Under the pieces are notes generated by a model. That model did not search any database and had not been told where the DNA came from. It saw only the letters and a list, made by a program, of their open reading frames with translations. 64,000 bases of DNA from Auricularia sp. M13 (Eukaryota; Basidiomycota; Agaricomycetes; Auriculariales; Auriculariaceae): contig CM073195.1 in the NCBI GenBank assembly GCA_037042915.1, forward strand, positions 2,666,001 to 2,730,000. The letters run 5' to 3'. Shown in pieces: positions 1-11,680 of the stretch. Each line of letters opens with the position of its first letter. Position 1 is the stretch's first letter. Both the position numbers and the translations under genes were made by a program.

Positions 1-158
1 CAGCAGATCGCGTACCAATTCAGAGAGCCCTGAGAAGCGACACTGTCAGTACGCGGAGACGGGAATGGCTCGGAGCAGCTGCGTACATCTTGCCAGAACT
101 GGGACTGGTCGATGTTGGCGGCATTGGTCTCTGGGCAGGTGGCAGAGGAGTTGGACAT
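1..158 (-). CDS. Start of an unknown gene, cut by the left edge
   Basis: An ATG at 156-158 (read leftward) opens a short exon beginning MSNSSATCPETNAAN and ending QSQFWQD. A good donor (GTACGC) follows, then a branch-like CTGAC and an acceptor CTTCTCAG about 56 bases on. The second exon reads GSLNWYAIC in frame and leaves the window. The product cannot be recognised from about 35 residues. The call rests only on clean splice signals and the in-frame join, so it is tentative. Short shadow frames across the same bases have no such structure. Confidence 0.35.
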   Translation of the reverse strand, partial: MSNSSATCPETNAANIDQSQFWQDVRSCSEPFPSPRTDSVASQGSLNWYAIC

Positions 159-1347
159 AGCGCTTGTGGCAGGCGGACTGTACACGCTGGCCTGGGCAGC
201 AGATTAAGGATGCGGCACTCTTGCCCGGCCCCCGGGCTTGAAATAGGTTGCGATGAGGATGAGCACTGCGGTTGAAATCCCGATCGTTCCAGCTTGGACT
301 GACTGCGCCCCGTTCTGAGTCGGTCAATCGCCCAATACGCTCCTAATAATCCGAGACACAAACGGGTATTCACTGTTGACTTGGGCCCTGAGACGCTCTG
401 GATGACGACGGACGCGGTCTCTGAAGGCTGTCGCTGGCCTGTCGAATGCCACTCAGGCGTCAGGCAACTCCACTCTCACAGTTCCACCACCACTCGATTC
501 CTGACTGCATCCTGCTCCCCTGGCTTGCATTGCCCTTGTTCGACTGGACCCGTCCATGGCTGTCCATATCTCTGAGCCGGAAGACGCTTCGTGGTTTTTT
601 TTTGTGCCAGTCGGCCGCCGTTACCTGCGTCAATTGCTCTGCGTAATCCGTGCAGTGCTCGCCGACGCTGGCCGATGTACCGACGAGTCTGCGAATCTTC
701 AGAATCTTTCAAGCTCGGCCTGGCTCGGAGAGTCCCCAACATCAACCGGGTCGATGTCTCCCGATGTTCATAAAACATTTGGAAGACGACTACTTTTTCT
801 GGTGCCCAAACACGTGCAGCCCTTGTTTTGCAGACAAACTCTTGCTGTCAACTTGCTTTGTCTGAAGACGTGATAAATGGGAGATGGCGCTTCGGAACGC
901 TTTCGACGTCGAGGAAAGTCTCCGAGCTTTGCGTAAAGACTGAAGACCAATGACCGTTGATTGGACTGGCGCCAGGCCATAGAGCGTGCACATTGGGGGA
1001 TTTTGCGTGCTGAAGGTGATGGCTTTCTCCTGCTTCATGTAGTAGTTCCTTCAACTGGACGGAAAGTCACGGAATTCCTCGCACTTGACGAAAAACCTTT
1101 CCCTAGCGATAGGCTACTTGTACTTTAGTTTTATACGCATCGGCATACAGCTTAATATTAGTCTATTTCCTGTGCTCGCGGGGTCCATGTGCAACTGCCG
1201 GAGTCAAATCGTTGCATCACCGGCAACGAATTTGGCGGGCCGCTTGACTTCCCTTCGACCTCGAGCGTTGTTGTGAGCTCCCCCGCCGTTCCAGGCCCCC
1301 GTTTCCGCCGTCGTCGCCCGCGCGACCGCATTACATTCGTTTACAAG
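159..1347. other. Intergenic, no gene seen
   Basis: About 1.2 kb between the leftward edge gene and the rightward membrane-protein gene. All frames are short and broken, without paired splice signals or recognisable protein. It should hold both 5' regions of this divergent pair. A run of T lies near 594-602. Nothing else is supported. Confidence 0.5.
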
Positions 1348-2995
1348 ATGACCTCCCGCCTTTCTTCAAGCTCGTCCGGGCACAAGCGGACATACAATTT
1401 CCAGAAACGCCAAACCGGTGAGTTTTGAGCCCTGAAGCGCCAGAGCCCCTGTACACCCGCAGCAGCAGGTGGCCGTTGTGACTGCATGCTAACTGCCGTG
1501 TACTGTGTGCAGACTGCACGACCGCGACGCTGTACAAGGCGCCGACGGCCGGCCAGGTGATCGACTCGGCCGAGCCGCTGACGGTGTCCTGGGACACGAC
1601 CTGCTTCAACACGAACCCCAGACTGTCGACCTGCGCCTCTACGCGCCCGACATCAGCGACAGCGCCAGGCTCCAGATCTGGAAAGAGGTCCCGTATGCCC
1701 CGGGCAGTTACCAGGTACGCCGAGATGGCCCGTCGCGTGGCTGCTAGTCCGCCCAACTCTGCTGCAGGTCAAGCTGTTCCCTCGCTGGTGGAACGACACC
1801 GAGAAGGTCGAGCTGCGCTTCCTCATCCAGGAATCCGGCAACCCCTTCAGTGGCTACTACGGCCTCGGCCCAAAGTTCACCGCGACCTACACCCCGCGCA
1901 CTGATGGCAAGGTCGACGCTGAGGCTGACATGAGCATCATTGACACTGGATACACTTGGGTCAAGGTGCATTGTCTCCTCAATGTCGATAACCACACTCT
2001 CCTCTAACCCGCCATAACTCCAGAACTTCATCAAGGGTCTGTCCGGTGGACAGATTGCGGCAGCAGTCATTTGCCCGCTCATCTTCATTGCCCTCGTCGT
2101 CGGAACCATCTTCTACGTCCGTCGCAGCCGCAAGCAGGTCGAGAAGAAGCGCCAGCGTTTCTCGACCATGGTCGACAAGCGCATGTCCACCATCTCGACC
2201 AACTGGCAGTCCATGTCCGCTGCCGGCGCCCAGGCCGCCATCCGCAACTCGATGGCCACCTTCGGTCGTCCGAGCGCGGATGTGGCGACTCTCGGCCACG
2301 AGAGCCACTCTGGCAACACGGTGGGCTCGGGTCCCCGCCCGCAGCAGACGCGTGCGCGCTCCGGCACTCGCGTTTCGTTCGCGCCCGAGTCGATGTACGG
2401 CCGCCCGTCCAACGCCGGCGAGAGCGTGCGCACCAGCATATCCGCCGGCCCGACGCGCTCGTACCACTTTGGCGACGCGCCGCCCATCCCGACGCGCAAG
2501 GGATCCGGCGACGAAAACCTGACCCTCTCCCCGACTCAGCAGGCCGGTGCCTTCACGCTCTCGGCGTACGAAATCGACAACCGCGCGTCGCAGTACAGCG
2601 GCAACGACGTCCAGCCCGCGCTGCAGATGATGCGCGAGGCCGACGGCGCGAGCGAGCCCATGTTCGTCGCGCACGACGCGCCCCTCCCGCCGGTCCCTGC
2701 TGCCACCGCCACGCCCAAGTCTCCGCTCGGCATGATGCCCATGATGGGCTCCGCGCTCTCGCCCGACGCTGGCCTCCGCGAGTACGCAGCGAGGAAGCAG
2801 GCGATGAGCCCGGCCACGCAGATGTCGTTCCCCATGCCCATGAGCCCGACTCTGCCGTCCCCGGCCGCCAGCCGCACCCTGTACTCGCCGCAGGGACAGG
2901 CGCACGGCGACGGTAACCCGTTCCGCAAGAGTTTGGCCCCGACCGTCGATAGCGGGTACGATGGCGTGGAGGACGACGTCCCCCGCCGCTTCTGA
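1348..2995 (+). CDS. KRE9/KNH-like single-pass membrane protein with long cytoplasmic tail
   Basis: Four exons (1348-1417, 1513-1714, 1768-1965, 2024-2995) give about 480 residues once one base is restored. The ectodomain has the fungal Ser-Thr-rich KRE9/KNH pattern: EPLTVSWDTTCFNT, then VDLRLYAPD, IWKEVPYAPGSYQ and SGYYGLGPKF. A membrane span follows (AAAVICPLIFIALVVGTIFY) with a basic stop-transfer YVRRSRKQVEKKR. The remaining tail of about 280 residues is Ser/Pro/Gly-rich and probably disordered. No clear signal peptide is visible on the chosen first exon, so an upstream exon may be missing. The reading frame changes between SWDTTCFNT and VDLRLY at the C run 1616-1619; one extra C restores it. 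Function is not known; a wall-facing sensor or anchor is an inference from topology. It converges on SPE3-LYS9. Confidence 0.75.
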
Positions 2996-3454
2996 GCGCG
3001 CTCCATTTACCCATTATTTCCTCCGCTAGTCGCTCTCCTCCCAGGCACCCCCGGATTGGGCGCATCGTTTCCTTCCTCCATCTCGTCCTCTGTCGCGACC
3101 ACACCAATGTTTCCATGATTTTGCATTATTACTGCCTCGCCGGCCAGCACTACCCCTTCGTTTGGAACGCCGGCTTAGCTCTGCCGGCACAGATCTTGCT
3201 CGTCTCTTTATTCGAAGGGCTCGCGCCTAGTGCATCCTTTCAACATTGTGTGCTACAGATCCATAGTCTCATCGTACCATATCTCCTCTCTGGGAATCCC
3301 AGTTGTTTGTTTTGCTTCACGTGAGCTGCTCGCGAAGGAACCTTCTCGCAGTCTGTTTGATTGGTTCGCGGTCGTCCTCTGTGGCCTATGGTCACCGAAA
3401 GTGTTACAATCCTTGCTTTTTTGTGTCTACTGGGATGCTAGGTGTTTACAGTGA
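2996..3454. other. Intergenic between convergent genes
   Basis: About 460 bases that must hold the 3' ends of the membrane-protein gene and SPE3-LYS9. T-rich stretches near 3225-3425 fit 3' untranslated sequence. No coding signal is seen. Confidence 0.5.
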
Positions 3455-5853
<2,399 letters not shown>

Positions 5854-6279
5854 CGCAGCGTATCCTCAGTGAGTCACTGCAAGTTTTGGGGACGGTGGCA
5901 GAAAGCGGGGCTTGCCGAAAATCTTCGGCTCATACTCCCGACCAGCTCTGGAGGTTTTCATCTCACTACGAATAGGGTGCAATAGGTAGTGCAGGCGGTC
6001 ACCGTACTTGCAGTGGCGATTGAATGGTTTGCACGGCTACGAGGTAAGATAAACAGTCACGTGACAGAAGATCACGAGCCTTTGAATTTATCGAGGTTTG
6101 ACTTGGTATCGACAGCAGTGTGAGTAGGTATCAGACAACGATTTGTACAGCGTACACAAAGCAGTAAAATGTACAGTCCGGGCGGCGAAAGCAAATAATT
6201 AAGCAAATAACCCCGGATGTAGGGCAAAGAACGAAAGAAAAGACCGTGATAGAACCTTGACCCAATAATTCTGCTATGG
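5854..6279. other. Intergenic, SPE3-LYS9 promoter and F-box gene 3' end
   Basis: About 430 bases between two leftward genes. It carries the upstream region of SPE3-LYS9, including a perfect 10-base palindrome listed separately. No coding signal is seen. Confidence 0.5.
6056..6065. promoter_or_regulatory. GTCACGTGAC palindrome (E-box type)
   Basis: A perfect 10-base palindrome with a CACGTG core lies about 205 bases upstream of the SPE3-LYS9 start. In fungi this core is bound by bHLH factors such as Cbf1, which act in amino-acid and sulfur metabolism. That it acts here is inference from sequence and position. Confidence 0.35.
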
Positions 6280-7083
6280 CTACATAATCTCCATGGGCTT
6301 GGCCGAGCGCTCGGCCAGCTCCAGACCACCTAACGCGGTCTTGGAGAGTGAGAGGTCAGAGAAGGGCATTCTGTCATCCTCGTCAGATTCGACATGGACA
6401 GCGATTCCATGAATTGTCTGCGTGAATGCAGCATGTTCCTCTGTCCGCCGTCCGCCATCGCGCCAGACAGTAAGCGAGAAGCGCTGCAGTTTGGGAAATG
6501 GGCGGTGTTCAAGTACATGCTCGAGCGATGACATGCTATGCGGCGTTTGTATGTGCAGGCACGCGAGGCGCGGCGCGGCGCAGGCGAACAGCTCTTCGGC
6601 CAAGGGGAGGTCGGCCAGGGCGTGCGGACCCGCAATGCTGAGTGTGTTCCAGCGACGCAGACCGGCAAGCGCGGCCATGAGGCCAGTATATGCCGCAGCA
6701 GGGACTGCCTCGCGGCAGCCGTGAAAGACGAAAGCGATCGTCTCGAGACGGGGAAGACCGCGAACGACGGTGGCCAGTGCCGTGGCCAGCGCTTTGTGCG
6801 CTTGTTCAGAGCTGTAATCGACATAGCCTCTGTGACCGGCGTGGCGTGTGAATGCGAGGTCCAGGGTGAGATTACGAACGAAGTGGCCATTCCTGGGCAC
6901 AAAGCGTGCCATGCGGGCCAGCAGGGCGTGGGTGTGCGAGCTGCCAAGTTTGATGGAGCGGAAAAGACGGGCGATCGCAGCGTCGTGCCAGTCGCGGGAG
7001 CATAGGCTGAGCGTTTTGACGTCGGCCAGCTGGTCCAGCTCGTCTACGACGAGGGCCCTGATGTCCAGAGGAAGACGATCCAT
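6280..7083 (-). CDS. F-box-like protein
   Basis: A single-exon frame of 267 residues. The chosen ATG at 7083 starts MDRLPLDIRALVVDEL; an upstream in-frame TTG is not a credible start. Residues 1-45 have the F-box-like shape (LPLDIRALVVDEL, VKTLSLCSRDWHDAA, LFRSIKL), followed by weak leucine-rich repeats. Agaricomycetes carry very large families of such proteins, thought to recruit substrates to SCF ubiquitin ligases; this one's partner is unknown. The frame is unbroken and ends KPMEIM. A TATATA stretch lies at 7322-7330, about 240 bases upstream, perhaps too far to act as TATA box. Confidence 0.75.
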   Translation of the reverse strand: MDRLPLDIRALVVDELDQLADVKTLSLCSRDWHDAAIARLFRSIKLGSSHTHALLARMARFVPRNGHFVRNLTLDLAFTRHAGHRGYVDYSSEQAHKALATALATVVRGLPRLETIAFVFHGCREAVPAAAYTGLMAALAGLRRWNTLSIAGPHALADLPLAEELFACAAPRLACLHIQTPHSMSSLEHVLEHRPFPKLQRFSLTVWRDGGRRTEEHAAFTQTIHGIAVHVESDEDDRMPFSDLSLSKTALGGLELAERSAKPMEIM

Positions 7084-7909
7084 GGTCAAAAAGCGAAAGA
7101 AAAATCGAAAAGAGCGTGCTTGTCAAAGTGAGCGAGTGTGGGGTGTCTGTGGAGACTCGACCGTGGCCCGGGCCAGAAAAGGCTGCCTGTGGCGGTGCGA
7201 CTGCGACTCGGTTGTTGGGCCGCTTGATTTTCAGACAAAGCCCCTTGCACAGACTCGCTCATCGGTGTTCTACCAGTGCATGTGGCAACGACTATCCTCG
7301 GTGTCTGACTGCCTTCGCGTCCTATATATCGACTGGGCTGGTGCCGTGGTTGACTTGAACGTCCTGGACGAGGCCTGCTCATTCCTGCGTGTCGCTTTGG
7401 TTACTGTTCTTGGGCCTGAACCTGACGACAACTCAAATTCAGGCTCTCCGAGACGCCCTGACCGCTCTGTTTCCTGACGTGGAGCACGAATGTTGCAGAG
7501 TTCCCGTCCATTCTTGGCAGTTACCTTCCAGACGCCTGTCGAGCCCCCTGCATCCGTACTCGCCAGTGGCCATGCGCAGCCTGCTGCCACGCCCAACAGC
7601 CAGCTATTTGGATAGGATGCATTCCCGTGACTGCTCAGCTATGAACGCAGACCAAGGTTGGATCGCAGATATCTCAAGGGTTCCGCATCCTCTTGCACCA
7701 GTCGTCCAATGTTCGATCTCCTGAATTCCTCAATGTTGCAGAAAACATGGAGAGCCGACATTCTGCCTGCCCGACTATTCGCCGAATCTCGTGCCAGGCG
7801 GCCGGCCGTTGTTCCCTTGCTTCTACTAGCTCTCGCTCTTACTAACTGAGAATTGGTGCCCCTCAGCGCAGCTGTGGGGTTTTACAGCTCTCGATCTCAG
7901 CGTCGTATA
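7084..7909. other. Intergenic, no gene seen
   Basis: About 830 bases between the leftward F-box gene and the rightward decayed dioxygenase copy. Frames are short and show no domain or ordered splice sites. It should contain the F-box gene promoter. Confidence 0.5.
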
Positions 7910-8690
7910 ATGTCTCAAAACTACAAATTTCTCACTGCGACGCGAACTGCCGCACCTTGCGCCGCATTGATTGACTTTGCCACGGTGCAGACGTGCAAGT
8001 CGCTCACTTTCTCGAGAATGGATGGCTTCGGGTTGAGAAAGCGTTCACGCCTTAGCAGGCAGCTGGATGGACTGCGACTCTCTGGACTCGTCTTGGGCAC
8101 GTCTTTGCTTTCACAGTAGCGTTCACCATCCGCTAATTGCATTCACACATCTAGGATGGACTCCGCGGACAAGTCGACCTGGACGGAAAGCATCCACATG
8201 CCTTGGCATAGGCGTGAGCCCGCTGCAAAATTTGCCCCCAAGGTACGTCGAGGCATGAGAACGTTGCTAATGACTGCGGCATTGACCACTACAACCCTGC
8301 TCCATGGCCTCCCGCACCTCACCCGCAGCGCTTTGCATACTGCAACATCTCCAAGAAGGCCGAAATGCGGTTCAGAGAGCTCACGGGGTATGCAGCCGCT
8401 CATGTTGCACAGCGCATCTCGCAACTGGCGTCGCGCCGTACGGGTAATCACGAACGCCCCTGTCGGTCTTAAGGAACCTTTCTGCTTTGACAGGCCCGAC
8501 GGCACCTATAACCTCGTGGAAAGAAGACGTTGATGGCGCTGAGCGCATGGGACCAAGACAGCGGCGCAGGCGGGGTGCCGTCGTGAAAGGTCACTGGAGA
8601 CAGACGTAGGCTCGTATCTCAGCGACTAGTCGATTATGGTCGCTTGGAGCTTGCTGAGAACAGGCTTGAAGAGTGGACGAAGAACACTCC
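7910..8690 (+). pseudogene. Decayed phytanoyl-CoA-dioxygenase-like copy
   Basis: This stretch aligns in order with the gene at 9903-11363. The counterpart of its first exon (YKFLT against YEVLT) has lost the GT donor. The second exon reads QVAHFLENGWLRVEKAFTP and then meets an in-frame TAG at 8053-8055. The third exon matches well (MDSADKSTW, HMPWHRRE). The middle exons that carry the metal-binding HxD motif are missing. The copy resumes at the PAPWPPAPHP and LMLHSASRNWRRAV region and trails off in a sequence like the last 40 residues of the intact gene. It is therefore a truncated, multiply broken duplicate that cannot make an active enzyme. Confidence 0.8.
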
Positions 8691-9902
8691 GTGCTCGTCC
8701 CAAGACGATCCTATCGAGCACTGCCTTCGTCCCCACTGAAGCCTAACATGCGAATCTACAAACATAGTTTTACCAACGAACACAGCAACGTATGTGCGGT
8801 CATGCGGAAGACTGTTAATGCACTGTGTGAGGCGATCTGGGGCTCCTGCAAGGAAGGCGCTGAATGCCCGGTGATACCAGCTGATTTTTGCCACTGTTAT
8901 ACCATTATCCAAGCTGTCTTGCTATATGAAGCAAGTGGATTGATGGAAATCGCTGGTGAACTCAATGGCAACTACTTTCCCCCAAGTCTGATATGACGAG
9001 GCCGCAACGATGACGCCTTCAGTCATACACCAGGATTCTCCATTACAGTAATCTTATTGAGAGTTTTCTGTGCCCATTTAGACTCTTACGAAATCAGGAA
9101 CGGATTTCTATCTTTTTAATGGGCATGGAACAACGAGCGGGTGCAAATGTTCAACTCCGACACTCCCGCGTACTCCGACTCTCCTCGAGGAAAATCCTCG
9201 TCCATGCTAGCACTCGCTCCACTCAACTATATTTTCGGACGGCTGCGTCAGTCCCACTGAACCTGAGCGGCTTATAGCACGCGCTGACCCACCTGGCGGC
9301 GCTGCTGAAGCTGGTCTCTTCAACTGCGTCAAGAACTCGCATCACGACGAGCAAGAAATCGTCTGTCTTTCGCTATGGTTCATGCTTTCCCTCGCCTTTT
9401 GTATATGCCTGTTAAATGCTTTTTATGGGCTCATTCACCTAGAATATCTTTTGAGTTCTTTGCATGCAGGTTCTGATCCCCGTTGGATCCCCGGGTGTCT
9501 CGCTGCCGGTCTGGATCTTGCAGAATCCGAAACCTCGCCATGGCTGCATTGAAATCTCGCCTCCAAACCCCTGGTTCATTCTGTGTCATTCAGGCTTGGA
9601 CGTTCTACGAGGTCGGCTTCATAGTTCATTCAGTTCACCCGTTGGTAGCGGTTCAGACAAGGAGAGGTTCCGTGGCTAACGTCACCTGACACGGAATGTC
9701 AAACAAGTGTAGACCACCATATCTCGCTTCCTATTGTGCGAAACTTGGCGGGCCCTTCCTGCAGTGGAATGGCTTGCCGTGCTTTCCGTCGGTCCGACTG
9801 GCCGACTGTGGGCGAAGGCATTCTTTCTCCCGTGACTGCGGCGTGGTACCCTCACGCCATCTCTTGCTCCCTCTCATAGCGCATCGTTTCTATCAGCAGA
9901 AA
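8691..9902. other. Intergenic between the two dioxygenase copies
   Basis: About 1.2 kb with only short scattered frames. I see no clear duplication of the flanks of the upstream copy here. It should contain the promoter of the intact dioxygenase gene. Confidence 0.45.
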
Positions 9903-11363
9903 ATGACGAAGGAATACGAGGTCCTTACCGGTGCGCAGACTACTATGGCAACTCTCGCGGGCTAATGTTCGGTGTGACGCAGACGAGCAAGTCGCACAAT
10001 TTCTCCAGAACGGGTGGATACGTATCGAGAAGGCATTCACACCCGAGCAAGCGGCGGAATGGACGGCTACACTTTGGGCTCGTCTTGGGTACGACACTGA
10101 GCACCTGTTGTTGGACAAGGCTTACAGACTCAAACACTTCCATCCAGAATGGATCCCGCGGACAAATCAACATGGAACGAAAGAACCCACATGCCTTGGC
10201 ACAGACGCGAGCATGTCGCAAATTTCGCTCCTAAGGTCTGCAGGCTACGGTTTTCATAATAGACTGACTGACGTCCGACTTGAATGTCAGGCCTGGGGCG
10301 CAATGTGCGATCTCCTCGGTGGCGAAGAGCGCATCGACCCCATGTTTGCGGACTGGGGAGACTCGTTCATTGTCAATCTCGGCACACCGCAATGGGCTCA
10401 GATGTATGAAGAGAAATCGAAGACCAGGTCGATCACAAAGGGCGACGACATGATGAACCCGGCTGACCTGGATAACTGGCATGTCGATGGAGATTTCTTC
10501 GTGAGTTTGAGGATTCAGCGACAAGCGTATGAGAGGACTTAAACGAGGTATGCAATTCAGGTACATTTCTTGGATTCACCTGAGCAAGGTCAGAGTGCCT
10601 CCTAAAAGCTAGTCTCTTGCTTATAATACCACGCAGCACTTCTGGTTATCCCCATCTACACCACCATTGAGCCGCTATCTGGCGGGACGTATATTTGCCC
10701 GACTGCCATTCCTCACATGGCACAATACCTCGCGCAGCATCCAGAGGAGTTGTTCCCACCGGCGGGGGCTTTGCGTCTGTCAACTCTCCTCTCCTGACTT
10801 GGGGACCCAAACTCGAAAAACATGAACTGCCGCCAGGCGTCCCGAAGAATCCCCACGATGAACCCATCTACAACAGTCCGGCCCCGTGGCCGCCCGCGCC
10901 GCACCCGGAGCGCTTTGCGTACTGCGACGTCTCGAAGACGCCCAATATGCAGTTCACGGAGCTCACTGGCAATGTCGGCGACGTCATCCTCATGCACCCG
11001 CTCATGCTGCACAGCGCATCCCGCAACTGGCGACGTGCCGTACGGGTGATCACCAATCCTCCCGTCGGTCTCAAGGAACCTTTCTGCTTCGGCAGGATCG
11101 ACGGCAAATATAGCCTCGTGGAGGAAAAGACGTTGCGCGCACTTGGCGCCTGGGATGAGAACAAAGGCACTGGGCGACTTGCGTCGTGGAAGGTCACGGG
11201 CGAGCGGCGTAGGCTTGTTCCTAGGCGGCTGATGACTTACGGCCAGATGGAGGTGGCCGAGAAAGCCCGCATTGCGGACTGGAAGAACAGGGCAAGCGCT
11301 GGCATTCACCCTGATCCTAGCCCGGCAGTGACGAGCACTGCTACCATTCCCGCTACAGCCTGA
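9903..11363 (+). CDS. Phytanoyl-CoA dioxygenase (PhyH)-like Fe(II)/2-oxoglutarate oxygenase
   Basis: Six exons (9903-9930, 9983-10088, 10148-10235, 10291-10500, 10561-10588, 10637-11363) encode about 395 residues. The double-stranded beta-helix ligands are visible: WHVDGDFF supplies the HxD pair. The distal His is in LMLHSASRNWRRAV, with an Arg beyond it that could hold 2-oxoglutarate. IPIYTTIEPLSGGTYICP is also family-like. Relatives hydroxylate small molecules or lipids; the substrate here is unknown and it is not tied to a visible biosynthetic cluster. One base appears lost at 10746-10747: HPE should continue GVVPTGGGF, which needs one more G. The close, decayed duplicate lies 1.2 kb upstream on the same strand. 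Confidence 0.85.
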
Positions 11364-11680
11364 TCAGAGAATCATGGATCGTGCATGTTTTCACAATTGG
11401 TTCTGTCATCTCTGCACGACTACGCAGAATAGGCGGTTGACCTAATATTCCGGCTGTGGTCAAACTGGGCGCCATGTGGCTCTTGAGTTTCAGGTGGCAA
11501 ACGACGACTGCGAGTGAAATTTCAATGAGAGTCATTGGTCAATAGTCAGCTCTGCAGGAGCTGACTGGACTCGGGTTGGGCTGAGACCCGACTTGGGGAG
11601 AGCTGCTGCGATCGACATCCGCGGTCAATACTGCGAGGCTGTGGATCCGGCGACGACCGCATGCCGGACTTGTCACCGTG
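11364..11680. other. Intergenic, transcription factor promoter
   Basis: About 320 bases between two rightward genes. It holds the dioxygenase 3' end and the upstream region of the PriB-like gene. No coding signal is seen. Confidence 0.45.

Noticed and set aside
1979-2905. A 308-codon minus-strand frame
   Set aside because: Shadow of the Ser/Pro-rich tail of the membrane protein at 1348-2995; Arg/Gly/His-rich with no motif.
9931-9982. A start for the dioxygenase at 9931
   Set aside because: That position is inside the first intron; the ATG at 9903 splices to DEQVAQFLQNGW in phase.
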